DNA of 64,000 nucleotides from Pseudomonas sp. N3-W (GTDB lineage Bacteria; Pseudomonadota; Gammaproteobacteria; Pseudomonadales; Pseudomonadaceae): NCBI RefSeq assembly GCF_024970185.1, contig NZ_CP103965.1, positions 2,724,001 to 2,788,000 of the forward strand, read 5' to 3'. Shown piece by piece: positions 18,268 to 26,662 of this stretch (position 1 is its first letter; each line of letters starts with the position of its first letter). The notes under the pieces were generated by a model. It saw only the letters and a program-made list of their open reading frames with translations, ran no database searches and was not told where the DNA came from. The position numbers and the translations under genes were made by a program.

Positions 18268-19290
18268 GTGGATTTTCTGATGGAATACGCCAGTTTCCTG
18301 GCAAAGACCGTGACTCTGGTGATCGCCATTCTGGTGGTCCTGGCCAGTTTTGCGGCGCTGCGCAGTAAAGGGCGGCGTAAATCGGCTGGGCAGTTGCAGG
18401 TCAGCAAGCTCAATGATTTCTATAAAGGGCTGCGTGAACGTCTGGAGCAGAGCCTGCTCGACAAGGATCAGCTCAAGGCCTTGCGCAAGTCCGCCGCCAA
18501 GTCCGAGAAAAAACAGAAGAAGAAACCCGACGCCAAGGGCCGGGTGTTCGTGCTCGATTTCGACGGTGATATCAAGGCCTCGGCCACTGAAAGCCTGCGC
18601 CACGAAATTACCGCATTGCTGACCCTGGCCACGCCCAGGGATGAAGTGGTACTGCGTCTGGAAAGCGGCGGCGGCATGGTTCACAGCTACGGCCTGGCGT
18701 CCTCGCAACTGGCGCGCATCCGCCAGGCCGGCGTGCCGCTGACCGTGTGCATCGACAAGGTCGCGGCCAGCGGCGGCTACATGATGGCGTGCATCGGCGA
18801 GAAGATCATCAGCGCGCCGTTCGCCATCCTTGGCTCGATCGGCGTGGTGGCGCAGTTGCCCAACGTCAATCGCCTGCTGAAAAAACATGACATTGATTTT
18901 GAAGTGCTGACCGCGGGGGAGTACAAGCGCACCCTGACTGTTTTTGGCGAAAACACCGAGAAGGGCCGGGAGAAGTTCCAGGAGGACCTGGACATCACCC
19001 ACGAGCTGTTCAAGAACTTCGTCTCCCGTTATCGCCCGCAACTGGCCATCGATGAAGTGGCCACCGGTGAAGTCTGGCTGGGCGTGGCGGCGCTGGACAA
19101 ACAACTGGTCGACGAACTCAAGACCAGTGACGAGTACCTCGCCGAACGTGCCAAGGGCGCCGAGCTTTACCACTTGCATTACGCCGAACGCAAAAGCCTG
19201 CAAGAGCGCATCGGCATGGCGGCCAGCGGTTCGGTGGATCGCGTATTGCTGAGTTGGTGGAGTCGCCTGACTCAACAACGCTTCTGGTAG
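18268..19290 (+). CDS. sohB: SohB-type inner-membrane serine protease
   Basis: This is a signal-peptide-peptidase-A-family protease of 340 residues. It has an N-terminal membrane anchor (about residues 6-30), a basic linker (KSAAKSEKKQKKKP) and the S49 domain. The catalytic Ser lies in DKVAASGGYMMA and the general base Lys in TAGEYKRTLTVFG, in the order expected for SohB/SppA. The active domain is likely periplasmic. The start is GTG at 18268 after TTGAGGAG. A strong UUCG-loop terminator follows at 19301. Confidence 0.93.
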   Translation: MDFLMEYASFLAKTVTLVIAILVVLASFAALRSKGRRKSAGQLQVSKLNDFYKGLRERLEQSLLDKDQLKALRKSAAKSEKKQKKKPDAKGRVFVLDFDGDIKASATESLRHEITALLTLATPRDEVVLRLESGGGMVHSYGLASSQLARIRQAGVPLTVCIDKVAASGGYMMACIGEKIISAPFAILGSIGVVAQLPNVNRLLKKHDIDFEVLTAGEYKRTLTVFGENTEKGREKFQEDLDITHELFKNFVSRYRPQLAIDEVATGEVWLGVAALDKQLVDELKTSDEYLAERAKGAELYHLHYAERKSLQERIGMAASGSVDRVLLSWWSRLTQQRFW

Positions 19291-19300
19291 TGACAACATG

Positions 19301-19331
19301 AACCCGGTCACTTCGGTGATCGGGTTTTTTT
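19301..19331 (+). terminator. Rho-independent terminator of sohB
   Basis: An 11-bp stem (AACCCGGTCAC / GTGATCGGGTT, one G-U pair) closes a TTCG tetraloop and is followed by a run of T. Confidence 0.9.
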
Positions 19332-19457
19332 ATGTCCGGTGTTTGGGGAATAAACAACGGGCATGAATAACACGTTGTCGGGTGGTATCTATGTATCTTT
19401 TAAGTTCAAGTTGTTGTTTTGTTGGCGGGGATTCTTATCGGGTTTTAGCGCTTTTAA

Positions 19458-19486
19458 TTGAAAGGTCGGGGCCTAGACTGAATATT
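19458..19486 (+). promoter_or_regulatory. Candidate promoter of the split toxin locus
   Basis: TTGAAA (19458-19463) and AATATT (19481-19486) are separated by 17 bases, a sigma-70-like arrangement. They sit in a noticeably AT-rich stretch (about 19330-19560) unlike the surrounding DNA. Confidence 0.35.
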
Positions 19487-19512
19487 CTTATCAGTCGCAA
19501 GGTTCAAAGGGT

Positions 19513-20058
19513 ATGCCTTCAACTTTAACGAATAAAAATACACAGGATATGACGCCCGAAGAACAAGGCGCCTTTTTCGAACTTTTCAAATATAAAGAAC
19601 ACCCGTCATGGCTGCTCAGTACCACACCTGAACGGCATAGGGCTCTGCACGCCAGCCTGGTGGCCAGCCATCACTCCAGGGCCGAAACCGTCAAGGCACT
19701 GGGCGGGCTCAAGCGTCCGGAAAAATTCTGCAGCCCTCTGCTGGCCAAGGCCATGTCTGACAAGTTGGGAGAGTCTCTGGATGTACGAGGTGTTATTTTC
19801 CAGCATGTTCGCTCGACTTCAAGTTTGCTGGGGCTTCGCAAGAAACGTGTGTTGCCAATTGACAGGGACTTGCTGGGCGCCGCGTGTGAGAACTTTGAGG
19901 TCAGCGAAACATGGCTGACAGGTGTCACCATTGACGAAAAGGTACGAAGGCGATTGTTGTGGGGGGCGCAGGCCTTGCAGCGGCATCCCGGCCTTGTGTT
20001 GCCAGACGCTGCGGGTGGTGATTCGGCGGTCAGCAAAAAGTCGGAGCCTGTTCAATGA
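19513..20058 (+). CDS. Stand-alone N-terminal segment of a DUF6543-type toxin
   Basis: This 181-residue protein has no signal peptide or membrane helix. Its residues about 30-130 align by eye with residues about 22-150 of the 2312-residue protein at 28133: PSWLLS/PGWIAH, then SRAETVKALGGLKRPEKFCSPLLAKAMSDKLG against SHTALAKTLEGLKGITAFAEPLLSEALRKKFG, then a DVRG/DVNN block. In the large paralogue this block is fused to the rest; here it is a separate ORF whose TGA overlaps the next ATG (ATGA). Translation is thus probably coupled to the 1291-residue ORF. The start is ATG at 19513 after AAAGGG; ATG at 19549 after CAGGAT is an alternative. Function is unknown. Confidence 0.75.
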   Translation: MPSTLTNKNTQDMTPEEQGAFFELFKYKEHPSWLLSTTPERHRALHASLVASHHSRAETVKALGGLKRPEKFCSPLLAKAMSDKLGESLDVRGVIFQHVRSTSSLLGLRKKRVLPIDRDLLGAACENFEVSETWLTGVTIDEKVRRRLLWGAQALQRHPGLVLPDAAGGDSAVSKKSEPVQ

Positions 20059-23000
20059 AAGGATTGGCGATGAACACCTCCGAACAGCACGGTGTGGCGG
20101 GGGGCAACCCGATGATTGCCAGCCTCGCACTGACCACTGCGCTACCCATGACCGCCGCGCAATATGCGGCAAAGCTGATCGGCCAGCGCTGGGGTGATGA
20201 GTCCTTGAGGGCGCTGATGGTGGATCTCAATTACGATTTTTATGGCTATCGCGCAGACGGGAATGTGCATTTGGGCAAGGTGCGAACCTCGCAAAATCTT
20301 GTTCAGGCCTTGCTGAACAACTACCAGACCGTGGGCGCGGGTCGTTTTGGCGAGACGGCTTTTGGTTTGTACACCCAGCCCAGAGTGGGACCGCAGGTGC
20401 GTATCGTCGCTATCGAGGAGGCGATCAATCCTGGTAGTGGCTTTCGCGACTACGAAGGCATTTACCGACAAACCAGGCCGCAGGTCTATGGCCCGGACAC
20501 GCAGCTTGCCCTCCAGCCGGCCGAGTTCAAGCAGTGGGTATGGGAACTCGAATTCCAGAGTCAGTACGCCGCTTATGTAGGTGATGCCTGGCCAGCAGAC
20601 GAAACGTTGCTGGCGGCGGCTGCCTATCCGCTGCGCACCGGTGTCAAGGCGGCTTTTGTCATGGCAGCGTGGCTGCAACGTCAGGAAAACAGTCTGACCG
20701 TACCCGCGCACGGTCTGGCGTTGCGAGCTGCCGGGCTTGAGCCGCAACAGCCATGGACGCAACTGACGGTCGAACACATGCAGGTGCGTGCACCGATTCC
20801 GCCATCGGTTGAGGCCGCCCGCCTGATGATCTATCGCTACACCTCTAGCGATATCTGGAGTTTCAGGGACAAGGCCAGTGGCCGGATTGTGCTGTACGTT
20901 CCGGGAAACTCTTCAGCGTTTCACGAGTTTGCCGATCATCAGGCGTTGCTGGACTGGGTGGTCGACATCGCTCGTCATCCCGTGAGGCGGCAGGCGCTGG
21001 CCGCGCATTTTGCCGAGGATGATCGTGAAGACGGTACTTTCCATGCCGGTGTGTTGAGCGCACTGGAAGGCATTGCCATTTATCCGCGCCAATACCAACT
21101 GAAGAAGGGCAGCGGTTTCTTCAACAACGACGGTTACTGGCCAGCGGGCGATTACATTCAATTGCAAGTACCGCCGCCGCTCACCGACCCGTTTGCACAA
21201 TGGGTGCGGGTCATGAAGCAGGCGGCCCTGGCGAGTATCGACAGCATTCGTGACGATGCCCAGGTCAATCGTGACAACCTGAGCGCAGTCGTCGAGCCAG
21301 TGGCGCAATGGATCGAGAAGTTCGGCCCGTTGGCGTTGTTCGTCCCCGGTGGCGAGGGCCTTCTGGCGCTGGCAGGGTTGATCGATGCCGGTTATGGGGT
21401 GGCTCAAGCGGTGGAGGGTCAGACAGCAGATGAGCGTTCGGCCGGGTTCACCCGCACGGTATTCGGCTTGCTCAACGCCTTGCCGGTGGCCATGGCCGGT
21501 GCGCTCGTGAAGACCGAAGAACGGGCTGTGGCGGCCACGGACCCGCAGCCGCAGCCACAGCCACAGCCACAGGGTGTACTTGAAGCACCGGTGCCTGCGC
21601 TTGCCACCGACGTGCCGTCATCGTCCCTTGTCCTGAGCGAACGTTTACGCCTGCTACGTGGTCTGGGGCCTGAAGTGGCGTCCTTCAGCGACGAAGTGTT
21701 GGGGCAAATCGGCCATGTCTGCGATATCAACAATGACCTGCTGACCTTGATGCAGGCGGGGCGCCGACCGCAGACGCCGATTCTGGTGGACACCATTGCC
21801 CGGTTTCGTCTCGATCAGGACATCCAGCAGGCGCTGGGGCAGGCCGTTTCCCCTTCGCCCGCCGAGTTGTTCCGCCTACGCTATGGCGCGTTGCAACAGT
21901 CGGATCACGAGTGGGTAAAGCTGTTTCAGCATCACTATCCCGATTTGCCCAGAGGCGCTATTGAACAGATGCTCGACCGGGCCGGGGTCGACATCGACGC
22001 GCCGCATACACTGGCCGATGCCAAGCGGATGCTGAGTGAGCTGAGCGCCAAGGGGCAGCAGTATCAATTTCATGTGCGCTTGACCCGCGCCTATGAAGGT
22101 CTGTACTTGCGCTCGGTCGAATGCGCCGACAGCGATGTGCTGGCGTTGCATTCGCTGCGGCGGTTGCCGGGATGGTCGCCGCAGACTCGCATCGAAATCA
22201 TTGACGGAACTTCGGCCAACGCCCGAGTGCTGGACAGCATCGGTCCGGGCAGTGGTGGTCATTATCGCCAGTTGATCAGGCAGGGTTCGGGGTATCAGGC
22301 CACCCCGCCTGTCATCGGTCGCACCGTGGACTTCCACACGGCGCTGCTCGATGCACTGCCCGCCGAGCAGCGTACGGCCTTGGGCCTGCGCCCGGAAAGC
22401 GCGTTGCAGGATTTGCAGGTGAAGCTGCGTGAATCGGCGTTGCCCCGCGCCGAGCTTGAAACGGGGTTGCAGCGAATGGATGCGGGCATGCCGTTCGACA
22501 GACAGGGTTTGCGTGGTGGCGGTTATCCGGATACGCCTCAAGGCGAGGCACTGACGATGGAAATCCTGGGGGTGCAACTCAGGCAGATCTACCCCGGCAT
22601 CACGCCGCAAGAGGTCGAGGAGTTTGCGCAACGGTGGGGGCCCAGCGTGCAGAACCGACTGTCGATTCTCAGTGATCAATTGCAGCAGTTGCGGATCGAC
22701 CTGGAGGAGTGGGTCGAACAGGTCGAGCAAGATGCCGAGGACATGGACGTCGATTGGCTGGATTCGGATGACGAGGACGCCCTGGGAATGGACCCGGGGG
22801 AGCTTGATGTGGCAAACGAGGCACGTCTTGACGACGCCATGGAGCTTGAGCGCCGTTCAAGAGTCGAGCTGGCCAATGACCTGGAAGCTCGCTGGCAGCG
22901 CCAGGGCGATGCGGCCAGCCATGTCTATGAAGGGGGGCAGTTTACCGGCTTCCGGTTGGAAATGGACTTCGAAAATCTGCACAGCCTGCCGCGGCTCAAC

Positions 23001-23930
23001 GCCAAACTGCCAGATGTCGTGGAGCTGTCAGCCACCCATCTCACGCTGACACAGATTGACAGCCTTTCAGGGTTTCTGGAGTGTTTTCCCAATCTTCGCA
23101 CGCTGGATCTGGCGCAGACCGATTTGCGTAGTACGGTGCAGGGAGGAGGATTTGGCGCCAGCCTGCCTGAGGCCATCAGCCAGTTGACTCAACTCATCCG
23201 TCTGAATCTCAGGGCGACCTGGTTGACGCTGACCGAGCAAGCGGCTGGCAGGCTGGGTGAGTTGACCCGCCTTGAAGAGCTCGATTTGAGCGAGAACCCC
23301 CTGGGTACCGCGCCGGTGGTGGTGCAGATGCTTGCCCTGCGGCGTTTGAACCTGCGGAGCACGGGCATCCAAATCTGTCCGGTGGGTATCCGTGATCACG
23401 CTTATCTGCAACGTCTTGATCTGCGTGACAATCAGATCGGGCTGATACCCGAACCGGTCAGGGTACAGTCTGTGGCCCCGTACAACCTGTTGTTGGCGGG
23501 CAACCCGTTGAGCGATGCCGATTCACTGCGCTGGGTAATGACCCATCGCCAGCAAACCGGTATCAACGTGTGGCTGGGGCCGCCGCCTCCCGATATCGTC
23601 AGCGCGCAGCCATGGCTGGCCGGGCTAGCGCCGCAGGATGCAGTCTTGCAGGTAGCACGCTGGGAGCGTCTGGTGGCGAAGGAGGGCAGTGACCGGTTTT
23701 TCGGAACACTGGATCTGGCCCGGCGTACCGCTGATTTTCAGGTGGACTACGTGCCATTGCAGCAGCGAGTCTGGAACATGCTGACCGCGATAGACGCTTC
23801 ACCCGCGCTTTGCCAGCACCTGTTTCAGGAAGTGCAGTGGACGGCGCTCGACGGCGACAACCCGTTTGCCAGCCTGTCCAGGCTGGAGGATCGCATCGCA
23901 GCGTTTCAGGCGGCTGGTGCGGCCCCCTGA
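20055..23930 (+). CDS. DUF6543/LRR toxin-like protein with truncated NEL domain
   Basis: This is a 1291-residue relative of the NEL effector at 28133. Landmarks in order are: a dermonecrotic-toxin-like (DUF6543) region with GRIVLYVPGNS (about 276-286); a hydrophobic stretch LALFVPGGEGLLALAGLI (about 423-440); a Pro-Gln repeat (about 497-507); a conserved central region (LLRGLG..FSDEVLGQIGHV; ALHSLRRLPGW); an acidic stretch (about 895-915); and LRRs (about 980-1160: LRTLDLAQTDL, LEELDLSENPLG, LQRLDLRDNQIG). The C-terminus (WLAGLAPQDAVLQVARWERL .. LSRLEDRIAAFQ) matches only the first NEL helices. At the catalytic-Cys position the sequence reads ALDGD instead of ATCGD, and the gene stops about 25 residues later. 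A second ATG at 20070 has a better Shine-Dalgarno (AAAGGA). No secretion signal is visible. Confidence 0.85.
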   Translation: MKGLAMNTSEQHGVAGGNPMIASLALTTALPMTAAQYAAKLIGQRWGDESLRALMVDLNYDFYGYRADGNVHLGKVRTSQNLVQALLNNYQTVGAGRFGETAFGLYTQPRVGPQVRIVAIEEAINPGSGFRDYEGIYRQTRPQVYGPDTQLALQPAEFKQWVWELEFQSQYAAYVGDAWPADETLLAAAAYPLRTGVKAAFVMAAWLQRQENSLTVPAHGLALRAAGLEPQQPWTQLTVEHMQVRAPIPPSVEAARLMIYRYTSSDIWSFRDKASGRIVLYVPGNSSAFHEFADHQALLDWVVDIARHPVRRQALAAHFAEDDREDGTFHAGVLSALEGIAIYPRQYQLKKGSGFFNNDGYWPAGDYIQLQVPPPLTDPFAQWVRVMKQAALASIDSIRDDAQVNRDNLSAVVEPVAQWIEKFGPLALFVPGGEGLLALAGLIDAGYGVAQAVEGQTADERSAGFTRTVFGLLNALPVAMAGALVKTEERAVAATDPQPQPQPQPQGVLEAPVPALATDVPSSSLVLSERLRLLRGLGPEVASFSDEVLGQIGHVCDINNDLLTLMQAGRRPQTPILVDTIARFRLDQDIQQALGQAVSPSPAELFRLRYGALQQSDHEWVKLFQHHYPDLPRGAIEQMLDRAGVDIDAPHTLADAKRMLSELSAKGQQYQFHVRLTRAYEGLYLRSVECADSDVLALHSLRRLPGWSPQTRIEIIDGTSANARVLDSIGPGSGGHYRQLIRQGSGYQATPPVIGRTVDFHTALLDALPAEQRTALGLRPESALQDLQVKLRESALPRAELETGLQRMDAGMPFDRQGLRGGGYPDTPQGEALTMEILGVQLRQIYPGITPQEVEEFAQRWGPSVQNRLSILSDQLQQLRIDLEEWVEQVEQDAEDMDVDWLDSDDEDALGMDPGELDVANEARLDDAMELERRSRVELANDLEARWQRQGDAASHVYEGGQFTGFRLEMDFENLHSLPRLNAKLPDVVELSATHLTLTQIDSLSGFLECFPNLRTLDLAQTDLRSTVQGGGFGASLPEAISQLTQLIRLNLRATWLTLTEQAAGRLGELTRLEELDLSENPLGTAPVVVQMLALRRLNLRSTGIQICPVGIRDHAYLQRLDLRDNQIGLIPEPVRVQSVAPYNLLLAGNPLSDADSLRWVMTHRQQTGINVWLGPPPPDIVSAQPWLAGLAPQDAVLQVARWERLVAKEGSDRFFGTLDLARRTADFQVDYVPLQQRVWNMLTAIDASPALCQHLFQEVQWTALDGDNPFASLSRLEDRIAAFQAAGAAP

Positions 23931-23957
23931 CGGCGGCTTTGCACCGGCGAAAAAAAA

Positions 23958-23991
23958 CCTTGAGCCTCGGCGGGCATGCCGAGGCTCAAGG
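23958..23991. terminator. Bidirectional terminator between toxin-like gene and DUF934 gene
   Basis: A 14-bp perfect stem (CCTTGAGCCTCGGC / GCCGAGGCTCAAGG) with a GGGCAT loop. On the minus strand it is followed by nine T; on the plus strand by CTCTTTA. Confidence 0.92.
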
Positions 23992-24002
23992 CTCTTTATC
24001 AA

Positions 24003-24497
24003 TCAGCGACGACGGAACAGCGGCAGCGGTTCGTCGGTGGCGGCCTGATAAGTCACCGAGAAGTCCTTGAGGCTTTCAAGGGCTTCATACGGGTCTTTGT
24101 CAGCGCGCAAGGCAAAGGCGTCAAACCCGCAACGGTGCAGGTAAAACAGCTGGTCGCGCAACACGTCGCCAATCGCCCGCAGCTCGCCCTTGAAACCATA
24201 GCGGTCACGCAGCAGGCGGGCATTGGAGTAGTTGCGGCCATCGGTGAAGGCCGGGAAGTTCAGGGCAATTACCTTGAACTGATCCACGTCGTCACCGATT
24301 TCCTCGGCTTCTTCATCGGCGTCCAGCCACACACCCAGGCCGCCATCGCGGGCCTTGAGCGCGTGGGCATGATCGCGCCACAGGGCCAGCGGCACGATCA
24401 GGTCGTCGCAGTTGGAAATGCCGTCGAGGGTCGCGTCCTTGGGCAGCAAGTGCCAGGTTTCGTCGACGACCTCGTTGTTCTTAATGATTCGCTGCAT
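24003..24497 (-). CDS. DUF934 protein of the sulfite reductase operon
   Basis: This 164-residue cytoplasmic protein of the DUF934 family is regularly found beside hemoprotein sulfite reductase in proteobacteria and may help its assembly or electron supply. Visible landmarks are VPLALWRDHAHALKARDGGLGVW, LNFPAFTDGRNYSNARLLRDRYGF and GELRAIGDVLRDQLFYLHRCGFDAF. The ATG at 24497 lies inside the end of cysI (17-base overlap) after AAGGAACGCGTCT, so the two are co-transcribed and coupled. The catalytic role is not established from sequence. Confidence 0.9.
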   Translation of the reverse strand: MQRIIKNNEVVDETWHLLPKDATLDGISNCDDLIVPLALWRDHAHALKARDGGLGVWLDADEEAEEIGDDVDQFKVIALNFPAFTDGRNYSNARLLRDRYGFKGELRAIGDVLRDQLFYLHRCGFDAFALRADKDPYEALESLKDFSVTYQAATDEPLPLFRRR

Positions 24498-26139
24498 AGA
24501 CGCGTTCCTTGAAGAGGTCGATGCCGATACGTTGATAAGTGTCGATGAAGCGCTCGTCCTCGGTACGTTGTTCGACGTACACATCGATCAGCTTCTCGAT
24601 CACGTCAGGCATGGCGTCCTGGGCGAAGGACGGGCCGAGGATCTTGCCCAGGCTGGCGTCACGGCTGGCGCTGCCACCCAGGGACACCTGGTAGAACTCT
24701 TCGCCTTTCTTGTCCACGCCCAGAATGCCGATGTGGCCGACATGGTGATGACCGCAGGCGTTCATGCAACCGGAGATGTTGAGGTCCAGCTCGCCGATGT
24801 CGAACAGGTAGTCCAGGTCGTCGAAACGGCGCTGGATCGATTCGGCAATCGGGATCGACTTGGCGTTGGCCAGCGAGCAGAAATCGCCACCGGGGCAGCA
24901 GATGATATCGGTCAGCAAGCCGATGTTCGGCGTGGCGAAACCTTGCTCGCGCAACTCGCCCCACAGCGCGAACAACTGTTGTTGTTCAACGTCGGCCAGG
25001 ATGATGTTCTGTTCGTGGGAGGTGCGCAGTTGACCGTAGCTGTAACGCTCGGCCAGGTCGGCAACGCCGTCGAGCTGCTTGTCGGTGATGTCGCCCGGCG
25101 CCACACCGGTCGGCTTCAGGGACAACGTCACCGCGACGTAGCCCGGCTTCTTGTGGGCCAGGGTGTTGCGGCTGCGCCAGCGGGCGAAGCCAGGGTGTTG
25201 CTTGTCGAGTTCGGCCAGTTCGGCGCTCTGGTTGTCCAGGGCCTTGTAGTCCGGGTCGACGAAGTGTTTGGCCACGCGATGCACTTCGGCTTCGGTCAAC
25301 GTGGTCTGGCCTGCGCGCAGGTGTTCCATTTCTGCATCGACTTTTTGCGCGAAGACTTCAGGGGTCAGCGCCTTGACGAGGATCTTGATCCGCGCCTTGT
25401 ATTTGTTGTCACGACGGCCATAGCGGTTGTAGACCCGCAGGATGGCGTCGAGGTAGCTCAACAGGTCTTGCCACGGCAGGAACTCGTTGATGAACGCGCC
25501 GACCACCGGTGTCCGGCCCAGGCCGCCACCGACCAGCACCCGGAAGCCCAGTTCGCCAGCGGCGTTGTGCACCGGCTCAAGGCCGATGTCATGGACTTCG
25601 ATGGCCGCACGGTCGGAGGTCGAACCGTTGATGGCGATCTTGAACTTGCGCGGCAGGTACGCGAATTCCGGGTGGAAAGTAGTCCACTGACGGACGATTT
25701 CGCACCATGGCCGCGGGTCGATCACTTCATCGGCGGCGACGCCGGCGAACTGATCGGTGGTGACGTTGCGCAGGCAGTTGCCGCTGGTCTGGATCGCGTG
25801 CATCTGCACGGTGGCCAGCTCAGCCAGGATGTCCGGAATGTCTTCCACCGCCGGCCAGTTGAACTGCACGTTCTGGCGGGTACTGATGTGGGCATAGCCC
25901 TTGTCGTAGTCACGGGCAATCTTGGCCATCATTCGCGTCTGGCGCGAAGTGAGTTGGCCATAAGGCACCGCCACCCGCAACATCGGGGCAAAACGCTGGA
26001 TATAAAGGCCATTTTGCAGGCGCAGGGGGCGGAATTCCTCTTCGCTCAGCTCGCCTGCCAGATAGCGTCGGGTCTGATCACGGAACTGCTTGACGCGGTC
26101 CTCGATGATCCGCTGATCGTACTCGTCGTATACGTACAT
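24481..26139 (-). CDS. cysI: Sulfite reductase hemoprotein (CysI-type)
   Basis: This enzyme reduces sulfite to sulfide in assimilatory cysteine synthesis. The 552-residue protein shows the two-fold nitrite/sulfite reductase repeat. The siroheme/4Fe-4S ligands appear as CCPGGDFCSLA and NISGCMNACGHHHVGHIG. N-terminal landmarks are RLQNGLYIQRFAPMLRVAVPYGQLT and YDKGYAHISTRQNVQFNW. It lacks an attached flavoprotein domain, so the electron donor is encoded elsewhere. The ATG at 26139 follows AGGACTTAT. Its operon partner is the DUF934 gene downstream. The 293-base region to the next ORF (26140-26432) holds its promoter; no specific CysB site could be defined by eye. Confidence 0.93.
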   Translation of the reverse strand: MYVYDEYDQRIIEDRVKQFRDQTRRYLAGELSEEEFRPLRLQNGLYIQRFAPMLRVAVPYGQLTSRQTRMMAKIARDYDKGYAHISTRQNVQFNWPAVEDIPDILAELATVQMHAIQTSGNCLRNVTTDQFAGVAADEVIDPRPWCEIVRQWTTFHPEFAYLPRKFKIAINGSTSDRAAIEVHDIGLEPVHNAAGELGFRVLVGGGLGRTPVVGAFINEFLPWQDLLSYLDAILRVYNRYGRRDNKYKARIKILVKALTPEVFAQKVDAEMEHLRAGQTTLTEAEVHRVAKHFVDPDYKALDNQSAELAELDKQHPGFARWRSRNTLAHKKPGYVAVTLSLKPTGVAPGDITDKQLDGVADLAERYSYGQLRTSHEQNIILADVEQQQLFALWGELREQGFATPNIGLLTDIICCPGGDFCSLANAKSIPIAESIQRRFDDLDYLFDIGELDLNISGCMNACGHHHVGHIGILGVDKKGEEFYQVSLGGSASRDASLGKILGPSFAQDAMPDVIEKLIDVYVEQRTEDERFIDTYQRIGIDLFKERVYAANH

Positions 26140-26432
26140 ATAAGTCCTGTTCTCAGGCTTGGGCCGGTCGGATACGGCTGCTTTTTTTGGCTGGCTTGCG
26201 TCCGATACTGCCTCGGCAATTCTGCGCGCACGGCCGCGCACTCCCTACGGAGCGGGGGCAAGATACCAGTTTGCAGTTATGCGCAAAAGTGATGTTTGAG
26301 TATATGTAAAGAACCAAAATGACTAACGAGAAGCGTTATTGAAAAGCCCTTGGTTGTCGTAAGGGCAATCATCGTCTTAACTGTGGTCGAGTCTTTATGC
26401 AATCACCGATAAAACCGACAAGAGGCGATGCA

Positions 26433-26546
26433 ATGAGCAACCCAACCAAAGCAAGGAAAAGCGATAGCACGGTCGATGCCTGGGCGATTCTGTTCCTGAT
26501 CATCCTTGTAGTAGGCACGGCGGTATTCTGGGTCAGTCATCAATAA
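26433..26546 (+). CDS. Small single-helix membrane protein, 37 residues
   Basis: This is an ORF of 38 codons with a good Shine-Dalgarno (AGAGGCGATGCA) before ATG 26433. The N-terminal half is polar and basic (NPTKARKSDSTVD) and is followed by one membrane helix (AWAILFLIILVVGTAVFWV) and a short SHQ tail. It has the form of a small inner-membrane regulator or subunit, but I do not recognise a named family. It stands alone between the cysI promoter region and the binding-protein gene. The ribosome site and clear helix argue that it is real. Confidence 0.6.
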   Translation: MSNPTKARKSDSTVDAWAILFLIILVVGTAVFWVSHQ

Positions 26547-26662
26547 AACGACCTCGTCCGGGCTCATTCCGACGATTGTCGGACAATAGCCGGAATAAAC
26601 CCGGTTTTGCGGGTATTCGCCGTTTATAATGCGCGGCGAATTTCCGGGGGCTCGGACGACCT

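Noticed and set aside
21541-21573. CAGCCN hexanucleotide repeat in the 1291-residue ORF as a phase-variation site
   Set aside because: The unit is six bases, so length changes keep the frame. It only alters a Pro-Gln linker.
24412-26292. Open frame of about 620 codons opposite cysI
   Set aside because: Same reason: antisense shadow of a conserved enzyme gene.
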